In this document: positions 27,141 to 34,574 of the stretch, piece by piece | Layout: every line of letters starts with the position of its first letter | Position numbering within the stretch: the stretch's first letter is position 1 | NCBI GenBank assembly: GCA_030705955.1 | Contig: JAUZPL010000006.1 | Coordinates: 1 to 64,000 of the forward strand | Length of the DNA stretch: 64,000 nt | Direction: 5' to 3' | Source: Bacillota bacterium | Lineage (GTDB): Bacteria > Bacillota > Bacilli > Bacillales > Cytobacillaceae | The notes under the pieces: generated by a model | What the model was told of the DNA's origin: nothing | The model's input: only the letters and a program-made list of their open reading frames with translations | Databases searched by the model: none | Position numbers and translations under genes: made by a program

Positions 27141-27395
27141 TCAGGAAAAACTATACATCGTTATCTCGTTTACATCTGACTCCAGCGTTTCATTTGCATG
27201 ATCAATGTAACGCAGAAGTGAATATAAATTTTTTTCTATTACAGTGTAGTCATGTTCGAAGTTGTATGCATGCAGGAAATGCTCAATCTTTTTAGACAAA
27301 AAGTGGTCTTCCGTACGAACCATTAATATTAATAAGTTATCCCATTCGGATCGATGCGTATAGTAAAGGGCTCGATCATAATCCATTTTATTCAT
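27141..27395 (-). CDS. YhdB-like protein
   Basis: This 84-residue cytosolic protein resembles the YhdB family of Bacillus (DYDRALYYTHRSEWDNLLILMVRTED). It has no known function, signal peptide or membrane segment. It lies near pgcA, as yhdB does in related genomes. It starts at ATG after GGAGGAG. Confidence 0.75.
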   Translation of the reverse strand: MNKMDYDRALYYTHRSEWDNLLILMVRTEDHFLSKKIEHFLHAYNFEHDYTVIEKNLYSLLRYIDHANETLESDVNEITMYSFS

Positions 27396-27537
27396 TTTGT
27401 TTTCTCCTCCTTGATAGGAGTTGAAATTAGTTTATGTCTTTCTGTTAAGAACTTTCGCAGAAAATCTTGGACTACCTTATATGACGCGTTTTGCAAGTAT
27501 TACCTGAATAAATGGACTGTTGGAAGGGAATGGTGAA

Positions 27538-28521
27538 ATGTTCAAAGTCATTTTTTTAAATTTTCTCTTAGTTGTCTTTTTCAACGAAAGCACGATTCAT
27601 GCTGAAATGATTGAAACAAATACAAACCAACCATATACATATGAAATGTTAGAGAATGACTTACTTACTCTTAAAGCAAAATATAAAGACAACATTGAAT
27701 TGAGGACAATTGGCACCACCTATTTTGGCAGAAACATTTCTGCAATAAAGGTGGGAGAAGGAAAGGCATGTGTATTATTTGTAGGTTCCCATCATGCACG
27801 TGAATGGATGACAAGCATGATTTTAATAAATATGGCAGAAAAATATGCAAGTGGGTTCTCAAATAAGACAACTCATATACCCCAAGATATTTCAATATGG
27901 TTTGTCCCGATGTTAAATCCAGATGGAGTCACCATTCAACAAAATCAGATTCATTTATTTCCACCAGAGTACCAAAATTACTTACTATTTCTGAATGAAG
28001 GCTGGGATAACTATATTAGATGGAAAGCAAATGGAAAAGGAATTGATTTAAATCGACAATATCCTGCTGGCTGGAAAGCACTTGAAAAAAAAGACTATTC
28101 CCCTTCTTATCAGTATTTTAAAGGTAAAAAACCATTAGAAGCAGAAGAAGTCATAGCATTAACAAAATTTGTTAAAGAAATTAACCCTTTAATAGCTGTT
28201 TCATACCATTCAGCAGGTAGAGAGATTTTCTGGAAATATAAAAATGGAGAAAATGTTAAGCGTGACAGGGGAATAGCCAAAAAAGTTGCAAAGCAAACTG
28301 GTTATAAGTTAGGAAAGCCTCCAAAAGAAGCAGTAGGTGGAGGATTTACAGATTGGTTTATTACCACTTACCATAGACCTGCACTAACCATTGAAATTAG
28401 TTATCTTGTCGGTGACAGGCATCCGCCATTAAAGGTATTTAAAGAGGAATGGAAAAGAAATGAAAATGTTGGGTTGTTAATTGCAAGGGAAGCATTGAAA
28501 CTACAAAGTAGAGATAGATAA
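27538..28521 (+). CDS. Secreted M14-family zinc carboxypeptidase
   Basis: This 327-residue protein has a signal peptide (about residues 1-22, ending IHA). The M14 fold shows zinc ligands in SHHAREW (HxxE) and SYHSAGREIFW (third His) and a catalytic Glu in LTIEISYLVG. Relatives cleave cell-wall peptides such as gamma-D-Glu-meso-DAP or C-terminal residues. No peptidoglycan-binding domain is present. ATG 27538 follows GGAAGGG. An upstream in-frame TTG at 27520 would disrupt the signal peptide. Confidence 0.88.
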   Translation: MFKVIFLNFLLVVFFNESTIHAEMIETNTNQPYTYEMLENDLLTLKAKYKDNIELRTIGTTYFGRNISAIKVGEGKACVLFVGSHHAREWMTSMILINMAEKYASGFSNKTTHIPQDISIWFVPMLNPDGVTIQQNQIHLFPPEYQNYLLFLNEGWDNYIRWKANGKGIDLNRQYPAGWKALEKKDYSPSYQYFKGKKPLEAEEVIALTKFVKEINPLIAVSYHSAGREIFWKYKNGENVKRDRGIAKKVAKQTGYKLGKPPKEAVGGGFTDWFITTYHRPALTIEISYLVGDRHPPLKVFKEEWKRNENVGLLIAREALKLQSRDR

Positions 28522-28622
28522 AAAAGGAATTATTATAATTATCTGATGTTGTTTTCATTCTCATTTCATCATTCCAGCTTAAACCTCATACATTGTGGTA
28601 AGAGGAAAAAGGGGGAATGGCT

Positions 28623-30035
28623 GTGAATATTGAAGGACACAAAGACCTCGAAAAGGCAATTAGTGAAATAACGGAAATTGCAACAGGCTTTGGTTTAGAT
28701 TTCTATCCGATGCGATATGAAATTTGCCCTGCAGATATTATTTATACGTTTGGCGCCTATGGAATGCCAACCCGTTTTTCACATTGGAGCTTTGGAAAGC
28801 AATTTTTCAAAATGAAGCTCCAATATGACTTTGGATTAAGCAAGATATACGAATTGGTAATCAACGCTAATCCGTGCTATGCGTTTCTACTTGATTCAAA
28901 TTCACTGATTCAAAATAAGCTCATTGTTGCCCATGTACTTGCCCATTGTGACTTCTTTAAAAACAATGTTCGTTTTCAAAACACAAAGCGTGACATGGTA
29001 GAAAGTATGGCCGCCACAGCAGACCGAATTCGACAGTATGAAATTCAATATGGAAAAGCAGAGGTTGAAAAGTTTTTAGATGCCGTATTGGCGATTGATG
29101 AACATATCGATCCGTCGTTAATGAGGCCCAAGCTAGCCTGGTCAATGGATGATTTGGAGGAAGAAGAGGAGGATCGTCCAGCCTCAACTCCTTATGATGA
29201 CCTATGGAATCTTGAGAAAAAAACTGACGATCAATCGAAAAAGAAAATGAAAAGGAAGTTTCCTCCAAAACCCGAAAAGGACTTGTTGTTATTTCTGGAG
29301 ACCTATAGTAGGGAACTCGATGATTGGCAGCGAGATATTTTGACCATGATGCGAGAAGAGATGCTTTATTTCTGGCCACAGCTGGAAACTAAAATCATGA
29401 ATGAAGGCTGGGCATCTTATTGGCATCAACGCATTCTACGTGAGCTGGAACTCACAAGCGGCGAAGCCATTGAATTCGCCAAATTAAATGCGGGTGTTGT
29501 GATTCCATCCAAAACAAGCATTAACCCTTATTATTTAGGAATCAAAATGTATGAGGATATCGAGGAACGATACAACAATCCAACTGAAGAAATGAAACGA
29601 AGGGGAGTGAAACCAGGCTCAGGACGAGAAAAGATTTTTGAGGTCAGGGAAATTGAGTCGGATATATCATTTCTTCGAAATTATTTAAATAAGGATCTTG
29701 TGATGAGGGAGGATATGTATCTATTCCAAAAACAAGGCCGAGATTACAAAATTGTGGATAAAGAATGGGAGAAAATCCGCGATCAGCTCGTAAATTCCAG
29801 GGTGAATGGTGGATTCCCATATATTACGGTGAATGATGGAGACTATTTAAAAAATGGGGAGCTTTACTTGAAACATTGGTATGAGGGTATTGAACTGGAT
29901 TTGAAGTATCTAGAAAAGGTCATCCCATATATACACCAGCTTTGGGGGAGAACCGTTCATATGGAGACGATCATTGAAGACCGCCCCATGTTGTTTACGT
30001 ATGATGGGAAAGTGGTTCATCGGAAATATTTATAA
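28623..30035 (+). CDS. spoVR: Stage V sporulation protein R (SpoVR)
   Basis: This protein of about 470 residues matches SpoVR in length and motifs ([12 protein letters not shown] near the start, [39 protein letters not shown]). In Bacillus it is needed for proper spore cortex formation. Its biochemical activity is unsettled. GTG 28623 lies 7 nt after AAAGGGGG, and the ATG at 28617 lies within 1-2 nt of that site. A strong terminator follows. Confidence 0.93.
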   Translation: MNIEGHKDLEKAISEITEIATGFGLDFYPMRYEICPADIIYTFGAYGMPTRFSHWSFGKQFFKMKLQYDFGLSKIYELVINANPCYAFLLDSNSLIQNKLIVAHVLAHCDFFKNNVRFQNTKRDMVESMAATADRIRQYEIQYGKAEVEKFLDAVLAIDEHIDPSLMRPKLAWSMDDLEEEEEDRPASTPYDDLWNLEKKTDDQSKKKMKRKFPPKPEKDLLLFLETYSRELDDWQRDILTMMREEMLYFWPQLETKIMNEGWASYWHQRILRELELTSGEAIEFAKLNAGVVIPSKTSINPYYLGIKMYEDIEERYNNPTEEMKRRGVKPGSGREKIFEVREIESDISFLRNYLNKDLVMREDMYLFQKQGRDYKIVDKEWEKIRDQLVNSRVNGGFPYITVNDGDYLKNGELYLKHWYEGIELDLKYLEKVIPYIHQLWGRTVHMETIIEDRPMLFTYDGKVVHRKYL

Positions 30036-30040
30036 ATATA

Positions 30041-30077
30041 AAGGAAGTGAAATTTTTGATTTTCACTTCCTTTTTTG
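30041..30077 (+). terminator. Terminator after spoVR
   Basis: AAGGAAGTGAAA pairs with TTTCACTTCC plus flanking T's around a short loop, followed by six Ts. Confidence 0.85.
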
Positions 30078-30091
30078 TTTGTTGTGTAAAC

Positions 30092-30120
30092 TTTACATAA
30101 TACACATGGGGGTATAAAAT
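30092..30120 (+). promoter_or_regulatory. cstR promoter with CstR operator
   Basis: TTTACA (30092-30097), a 17-bp spacer and TAAAAT (30115-30120) form the promoter. ATACACATGGGGGTAT (30100-30115) fills the spacer and is the first of three related 16-bp palindromes in this island. Binding there would block RNA polymerase, so CstR should repress itself. Confidence 0.75.
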
Positions 30121-30196
30121 AAACTTGTATACTTAATTTAAGAGGTCAATTATGGTTTTTATATCATCTTGTGTACAAAAGGTAGGGGGAAAGAAA

Positions 30197-30457
30197 TTGG
30201 AATATAATAAGCAGACAAAAAACCGTTTGAAGAGAATAGAAGGACAAGTAAGGGGCGTTTTGAAAATGATGGAGGAACGTCAGGAGTGTGAAAAAATCGT
30301 TATTCAATTGTCTGCGGTAGCCTCAGCAATTCATCATACTGTGGGTGTTATCGTGAGCGAAAACCTAAAAAATTGTCTGATGGAACAAATCACCAATGGG
30401 GACAATACTGAAGATTTAGTCAAAGATGCCGTAAAACTATTAGTTAAAAGTAGATAA
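30197..30457 (+). CDS. cstR: Persulfide-sensing repressor CstR (CsoR family)
   Basis: This 86-residue all-helical CsoR/RcnR-family protein starts at TTG 30197 behind TAGGGGGA; upstream in-frame ATG 30152 has no ribosome-binding site. The copper-sensing His of CsoR (HxxxC) is replaced by Asn (SENLKNC). Only Cys31 (RQEC) and Cys60 (LKNC) remain, the pair that forms di/trisulfide links in Staphylococcus CstR. It should therefore sense reactive sulfur rather than Cu(I). It sits directly upstream of rhodanese, persulfide dioxygenase and TauE genes, which supports this. Confidence 0.9.
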   Translation: MEYNKQTKNRLKRIEGQVRGVLKMMEERQECEKIVIQLSAVASAIHHTVGVIVSENLKNCLMEQITNGDNTEDLVKDAVKLLVKSR

Positions 30458-30463
30458 AAACAG

Positions 30464-30506
30464 TTGACATCTATTTTTTTATCCATTAATATACCCCTAT
30501 GGGTAT
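30464..30506 (+). promoter_or_regulatory. Promoter and CstR operator of the sulfur operon
   Basis: TTGACA (30464-30469), a 17-bp spacer and TAATAT (30487-30492) make a near-consensus promoter. The operator ATACCCCTATGGGTAT (30491-30506) covers the end of the -10 box and the start site. It matches the site at 36248 (minus strand) in 15 of 16 positions. Confidence 0.82.
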
Positions 30507-30527
30507 AAAATAAAAGGAGATGAAATA

Positions 30528-30884
30528 ATGAGTACCAATATTATTATTATCATTATTTTACTTGGATTGTTAATTTGGAGATTACGTCCTGTAAAAGGTA
30601 TTCGAAATATAACCACAGCTGAGTTAAAAAATGAACTTGGCGATAACAATAAGCAATTTATTGATGTTCGAACACCTGGAGAATTTAAAGGTCGTTCAAT
30701 TAAAGAATTTAAAAATATTCCTCTTGATCAATTAACAAATAAAGTATCTTCTTTGTCGAAGGAAAAAGAAGTAGTTGTCATTTGTCAAAGTGGAATGCGT
30801 AGCGCAAGAGCAGCAAAGATTCTTAAAAAACTAGGTTTTCAAAAAATCACAAACGTCAAGGGCGGTATGAGTGCTTGGCAATAG
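30528..30884 (+). CDS. Membrane-anchored single-domain rhodanese
   Basis: This 118-residue protein has an N-terminal membrane helix (residues 4-17, mostly Ile/Leu) and one rhodanese domain with active-site Cys86 in CQSGMRS. It would bind sulfane sulfur as a persulfide at the membrane face. It is the first gene of the CstR-controlled operon, 12 bp before a second rhodanese. It starts at ATG after AAAAGGAGATG. Confidence 0.9.
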   Translation: MSTNIIIIIILLGLLIWRLRPVKGIRNITTAELKNELGDNNKQFIDVRTPGEFKGRSIKEFKNIPLDQLTNKVSSLSKEKEVVVICQSGMRSARAAKILKKLGFQKITNVKGGMSAWQ

Positions 30885-30896
30885 GAGGAGATAAAG

Positions 30897-31193
30897 ATGA
30901 AACAGATTACAGCTAATGAGGTAGAACAAAAATTACAAAATGGAGAGCAATTAAATATTATTGATGTTCGGGAAACACATGAAGTAGCAATGGGAAAAAT
31001 TCCAACAGCTGTAAATATTCCATTAGGGTTAGTAGAATTTAAGATGCCAGATTTAGATAAAAAGAAGGAATATATTATTGTTTGCCGGTCTGGTGCAAGA
31101 AGCTCACAAGCAACCAGATTCCTAGAAAGCTATGGATTTAGTGTAACAAATATGGATGGTGGAATGATGGCTTGGGAAGGCGAAGTGGAGTAA
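30897..31193 (+). CDS. Single-domain rhodanese sulfurtransferase
   Basis: This 98-residue cytosolic rhodanese has active-site Cys63 in CRSGARS and the family's DVRE and GGMMAWEG ends. It likely transfers sulfane sulfur between carriers in the operon. It starts at ATG after TAGGAGGAG. It differs from the preceding rhodanese in lacking a membrane anchor and in its active-site loop, which suggests a different partner. Confidence 0.9.
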   Translation: MKQITANEVEQKLQNGEQLNIIDVRETHEVAMGKIPTAVNIPLGLVEFKMPDLDKKKEYIIVCRSGARSSQATRFLESYGFSVTNMDGGMMAWEGEVE

Positions 31194-31249
31194 TATCTTC
31201 TTCACCTCTTTTTTTGGAATAAACAATACAATCGGGGGTATGTGTAAAA

Positions 31250-32383
31250 ATGTCATTAAACGAAATACTTGCAAACGAAGTTGCCAACAAAGTTATTAAC
31301 AAAGAACCATTGTTCATTCTCGATGTACGAAATGAAACAGATTATAATGACTGGAAAGTAGAGGGGGAGACCGTTACCTCTATTAACGTCCCTTACTTTG
31401 ATTTACTAGATGGAGTAGATGAACTTTTACCGAAATTACCTAAGGATCAACCAATTTTGGTTGTTTGTGCAAAAGAAGGCTCATCCAAATTTGTGGCAGA
31501 AAGTTTAGTGGAGGCAGGATTAACCAATGTTTCGTATCTTTCAGGTGGAATGAAAGCTTGGAGCGAATACCTTTATCCCACTACTATTTACCATGATGAA
31601 AACGTAAAGGTTTACCAGTTTATTCGTGTAGGAAAAGGTTGCCTTTCTTATATGATTATTTCAGAAAATGAGGCGCTTGTTATTGATCCTTCCCGCTTCC
31701 TTGATGTGTACGAAAATGTAGCTAATAACGATGGAGTTAAAATCTCTCACATTGTAGATTCCCATTTACATGCTGATCATATCTCAGGTGGAAGAGACCT
31801 AGCAAATCGTGTGGGGGCTAAGTACTACATGATGAAGAGCGAAGGGGCAATCTACGATTTTCATGCTCTTGAAGAATACACTCATATTGAATTTGAAAAA
31901 GTAAACCTTGAGGTTCTTGCAGTAAAAACACCAGGTCATACACCAGGTAGTGTCTCTTTCTTGGTTAATGATAAACTTCTTTTTTCAGGGGATACGATCT
32001 TTGTTGGTGGACTTGGTCGTCCAGACTTAGGTGGAAAAGCTGCTGAATGGGCCGGTGATTTATACGAAACTGTTTTCAATAAAGTTGCTGTCATTGCTGA
32101 TGAAGTGATTGTATTGCCTGGCCACTATGCTAGTCTTGACGAAATGAATAGTGAAGGGTTCGTAGGTGACATACTTGGAAATATCCGCAATCGAAATGAA
32201 ATGATGAAGACGAAGGATAAAACAGAATTTATAGAAAAGGTTGCATCGAATGCGGGTAGTGAGACACCTCCTAACTATGAAGAGATTGTTGCTATCAATC
32301 GAGGGATCATTCCTGCATCAGATGAAAAGAAGCAAGAACTTGAAATTGGACCAAATCGTTGCGCCCTTCACCATAAACACTAA
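31250..32383 (+). CDS. Rhodanese / metallo-beta-lactamase persulfide dioxygenase fusion (CstB-like)
   Basis: This 377-residue protein has an N-terminal rhodanese domain (about 5-110, Cys73 in VVCAKEGSS) joined to a metallo-beta-lactamase persulfide dioxygenase (about 115-370). Metal-site motifs are SHLHADH (His172, His174, Asp176, His177), TPGHTPGS (His231), FSGDT (Asp249) and LPGHY (His293). It should oxidise low-molecular-weight persulfide to sulfite with O2. Compared with staphylococcal CstB as I recall it, the rhodanese precedes rather than follows the dioxygenase. Another CstR-like 16-mer (31226-31241) overlaps its ribosome-binding site, possibly by chance. Confidence 0.9.
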   Translation: MSLNEILANEVANKVINKEPLFILDVRNETDYNDWKVEGETVTSINVPYFDLLDGVDELLPKLPKDQPILVVCAKEGSSKFVAESLVEAGLTNVSYLSGGMKAWSEYLYPTTIYHDENVKVYQFIRVGKGCLSYMIISENEALVIDPSRFLDVYENVANNDGVKISHIVDSHLHADHISGGRDLANRVGAKYYMMKSEGAIYDFHALEEYTHIEFEKVNLEVLAVKTPGHTPGSVSFLVNDKLLFSGDTIFVGGLGRPDLGGKAAEWAGDLYETVFNKVAVIADEVIVLPGHYASLDEMNSEGFVGDILGNIRNRNEMMKTKDKTEFIEKVASNAGSETPPNYEEIVAINRGIIPASDEKKQELEIGPNRCALHHKH

Positions 32384-32410
32384 GAATTAGACACCAAAGG
32401 AGGAATTTTC

Positions 32411-32638
32411 ATGAATGCAGATAAAATTCTAGATGTAAAAGGGTTGGCATGTCCAATGCCAATAGTGAAAACAAAAAAGTTCATTGATACAATGGAATCT
32501 GGGCAGGTTTTAGAAATACATGCAACAGATAAAGGGGCAATAAATGACTTACCTGCTTGGGCTAATTCAACAGGACATGAATTAGTCAAAATGGATGAAG
32601 AGGCAGATGTATTAAAATTTTGGGTAAAAAAGGTATAA
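32411..32638 (+). CDS. TusA-like sulfur carrier
   Basis: This 75-residue protein has the TusA signature DVKGLACPMPIVKTKK with sulfur-carrying Cys14 and the conserved ATDKGAINDLPAW. It accepts sulfane sulfur from rhodaneses and passes it on. It lies between the dioxygenase and TauE genes and starts at ATG after AAAGGAGG. A TusA domain of similar sequence is fused to a rhodanese at 36379. Confidence 0.92.
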   Translation: MNADKILDVKGLACPMPIVKTKKFIDTMESGQVLEIHATDKGAINDLPAWANSTGHELVKMDEEADVLKFWVKKV

Positions 32639-32682
32639 TGTTGGGCAGATCTTCTGCTCTTCTAATTTTAGGAGGTCTCTAA

Positions 32683-33471
32683 ATGGCATGGACCTTTGTA
32701 CTGGTTCTGTTTTTACTTGGATTTATTGGTTCGTTTATTTCTGGGATGGTTGGAATTGGTGGTGCCATTGTTAACTTCCCATTATTGCTATATGTACCGC
32801 CTCTTTTAGGGTTTGCTGCTTTTACATCTCATCAAGTCTCAGGGATTAGTGCGATGCAGGTCTTTTTTGCCACCATTGGTGGGGTTTTGATCTATAGAAA
32901 AAGTGGATATTTAAATAAGACGGTTATTTTAACAATGGGAATCAGTGTCCTTTTAGGGAGTTTTATTGGTGGATATGGATCCCATCTATTGCCAGAACAT
33001 GGGATCAATCTTGTTTATGGTATTCTAGCTATTATTGCTGTTGTTTTAATGTTTATTCCAAGGAAAAGTATGGAGGATGTTAGAACTGATGATCTAAAAA
33101 TAAATAAGCCGCTTGCAGCTAGTCTTTCCTTCATAGTTGGGATTAGTGCAGGTATTGTTGGTGCAGGTGGGGCGTTTTTATTGGTTCCAATCATGCTTAC
33201 ACTCTTAAAAATACCCACACGGATTACCATAGCTTCTTCCCTTGCCATTACCCTTATTTCTTCTATTGGTGTATCTGTTGGGAAGGTTTTTACAGGCCAG
33301 GTTGACTTACAACCTTCTGTTGTTGTGGTTATTGCCAGCTTGATTGCTTCTCCATTAGGCGCAAAGCTAGGAAAAAGGTTAAATACAAAAATTTTACAAT
33401 GGATTCTTGCCTTGTTAATTGGGTTAACAGCCATAAAGGTTTGGTATAGTATTTTTCAGGCATGGTTTTAA
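32683..33471 (+). CDS. TauE/SafE-family sulfite (sulfonate) exporter
   Basis: This 262-residue protein has about eight membrane helices in two repeats, each with the family motif ([21 protein letters not shown] and [20 protein letters not shown]). In cst-type operons it is thought to export sulfite made by the persulfide dioxygenase. It starts at ATG after TAGGAGG, and the next small gene begins 15 bp after its stop. Confidence 0.9.
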   Translation: MAWTFVLVLFLLGFIGSFISGMVGIGGAIVNFPLLLYVPPLLGFAAFTSHQVSGISAMQVFFATIGGVLIYRKSGYLNKTVILTMGISVLLGSFIGGYGSHLLPEHGINLVYGILAIIAVVLMFIPRKSMEDVRTDDLKINKPLAASLSFIVGISAGIVGAGGAFLLVPIMLTLLKIPTRITIASSLAITLISSIGVSVGKVFTGQVDLQPSVVVVIASLIASPLGAKLGKRLNTKILQWILALLIGLTAIKVWYSIFQAWF

Positions 33472-33485
33472 AAGGGGGATTTGAA

Positions 33486-33665
33486 ATGGAAGAAAACAAG
33501 AAAATTGATCATGATTGTTCCACTACAGGCTTTTGAGGAATCAAACGTTCAAATATGTCTGGAAACGAAGAAGGACCGGTAAAACTGCCGATTCGGATAT
33601 GACCGGGCACATTTGTGTGGCTCCTGGTAGGAGCCATTTACCTGATTTATAAATTTTTTAGTTAA
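33486..33665 (+). CDS. Candidate novel small membrane-anchored selenoprotein with two in-frame TGA codons
   Basis: From ATG 33486 (7 nt after AAAGGGGG) one frame runs 59 codons to TAA 33663-33665, broken only by TGA at codons 17 (33534-33536) and 39 (33600-33602). The peptide begins MEENKKIDHDCSTTGF, continues after the first TGA as GIKRSNMSGNEEGPVKLP and IRI, and after the second as PGTFVWLLVGAIYLIYKF, a membrane helix. The second TGA is followed at 15 nt by an 8-bp hairpin with a GGT loop, a textbook SECIS shape. The first has only a weak candidate (stem GTCT/GGAC, loop starting GG). Alternatives are a pseudogene, or reinitiation at ATG 33555 giving a 36-residue single-Sec peptide. I recognise no family. 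It is the last gene of the persulfide operon. Confidence 0.62.
33618..33636 (+). promoter_or_regulatory. Candidate bacterial SECIS element (second TGA of the small gene)
   Basis: TGGCTCCT pairs perfectly with AGGAGCCA around the loop GGT (33626-33628). The loop starts 23 nt after TGA 33600-33602, inside the 16-37 nt window of bacterial SECIS elements, and the GGU loop is the SelB-recognised feature in E. coli fdhF. It lies inside the coding frame and has no T-run, so it is not a terminator. Confidence 0.75.
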
Positions 33666-33705
33666 GCGTTCATGCTTAATGAGCTAAATTACTGTTTACA
33701 CAAGT

Positions 33706-33736
33706 AGAGAGCAAAACAATTTGCTCTCTTTTTTTG
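33706..33736 (+). terminator. Terminator of the persulfide operon
   Basis: AGAGAGCAAA and TTTGCTCTCT form a perfect stem around ACAA, followed by a long T-run. Confidence 0.88.
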
Positions 33737-33773
33737 TAGGCAGGACATAATAATGTTTAAGGAGATGATTTTT

Positions 33774-34157
33774 TTGTTTCATTTCACAGTGGATTCAAAT
33801 AAATCAATGGAAGATGTAATTTTTAGATTGAAGGAAGTTTTGAAAGAAGAAAAATTCGGGGTGCTTTGGGAATTAAATTTAAGAGAGAAGCTGCAGGAAA
33901 AGGGTTTAGAGTTAGACAAGGAATTCGTAGTACTTGAAGTATGTAATCCTCATGAGGCAAAACGAGTTTTAACCCAAAATACACTTGTTGGATATTTTCT
34001 TCCTTGTAAAATCGTTGTGTATTTAGAGAAAGGGAAAACAAAAATTGGAATGCCCAAACCTACTTCCCTAATTAGTATGGTTTCAGACTCGGAGTTAGAA
34101 ACAATTGCCGAAGATATTGAACATCGCTTAATTGGTTGTATCGAAAAGGCAAAATAA
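33774..34157 (+). CDS. DUF302-family protein
   Basis: This protein of about 127 residues belongs to the DUF302 family, shown by the N-terminal FTVDSNKSMEDVIFRLKEVLKEE, the central VLEVCNPHEAKRVL and the C-terminal ELETIAEDIEHRL. DUF302 proteins often accompany sulfur oxidation or redox genes, but have no proven activity. One conserved-type Cys lies in EVCNPHEA. TTG 33774 follows AAGGAGATG. ATG 33753 overlaps that site. It lies between two candidate selenoprotein genes. Confidence 0.82.
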   Translation: MFHFTVDSNKSMEDVIFRLKEVLKEEKFGVLWELNLREKLQEKGLELDKEFVVLEVCNPHEAKRVLTQNTLVGYFLPCKIVVYLEKGKTKIGMPKPTSLISMVSDSELETIAEDIEHRLIGCIEKAK

Positions 34158-34207
34158 TTAATAAAAATGTATTTCTTTCTAAGGGATCCCTAAAAAAAAT
34201 CTAGAAC

Positions 34208-34233
34208 AAAAAAGAGGCCTAAGCCTCTTTTTT
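34208..34233. terminator. Bidirectional terminator
   Basis: AAAAAAGAGGC and GCCTCTTTTTT form a perfect stem around CTAA, between the convergent DUF302 and glutaredoxin-like genes. Confidence 0.88.
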
Positions 34234-34237
34234 ATTC

Positions 34238-34468
34238 CTATTTTACATACCTCATTAACGTTTCAGGATCATAGCCCAAAACCCAATGGCCATTTACCTT
34301 TGTCTGTGGTACCCCCATCTGTCCAGTTTCCTGAACAAGTCTTTGGGCGGCTATAGGATCTAACTGCACATTTACTTCTTTGAAGGTTAATCCTTGAGAC
34401 TCAAGGAATTGTTTCATCATTGTGCAGTATGGTCAAGTATTGGTCGAATAAACCGTAATTTCATTCAT
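34238..34468 (-). CDS. Glutaredoxin-like selenoprotein (Sec-Pro-Tyr-Cys active site)
   Basis: From ATG 34468 (GGAGG 8 nt upstream) the frame runs 76 codons to TAA 34238-34240, with one in-frame TGA at codon 12 (34435-34433). The protein reads MNEITVYSTNT-Sec-PYCTMMKQFLESQG, so TGA replaces the nucleophilic first cysteine of the glutaredoxin CPYC motif and Cys15 is the resolving residue. Downstream are the cis-Pro GVPQTKV and a GHWVLGYDP end, as in NrdH/glutaredoxin-family proteins. A hairpin with loop GTC lies 32 nt after TGA, within the bacterial SECIS range. A point-mutated pseudogene is the alternative. It is unlikely, since the rest is intact and the codon is exactly the catalytic one. 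It sits in the persulfide island. Confidence 0.9.
34391..34407 (-). promoter_or_regulatory. Candidate SECIS element of the glutaredoxin-like gene
   Basis: On the minus strand TCCTTGA pairs with TCAAGGA around GTC. The loop begins 32 nt after the TGA at 34435-34433, starts with G and is within the coding region. Confidence 0.65.
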
Positions 34469-34574
34469 TCTGCGTGCCTCCTAGTATTGATTTCCCGATT
34501 CTGTTATTGCAAATAAAGAATTGGGACAACAATTTTGGTTTTCCCTTTCTTTTAATAAAAAAAACTGGCTAATA

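Noticed and set aside
28957-29379. 140-residue antisense frame inside spoVR
   Set aside because: A shadow of the well-supported spoVR frame, with no ribosome-binding site.
31226-31241. Fourth CstR operator (ATACAATCGGGGGTAT) before the persulfide dioxygenase
   Set aside because: Its GGGGG part serves as the ribosome-binding site and the centre does not match; no promoter is seen, so similarity may be chance.
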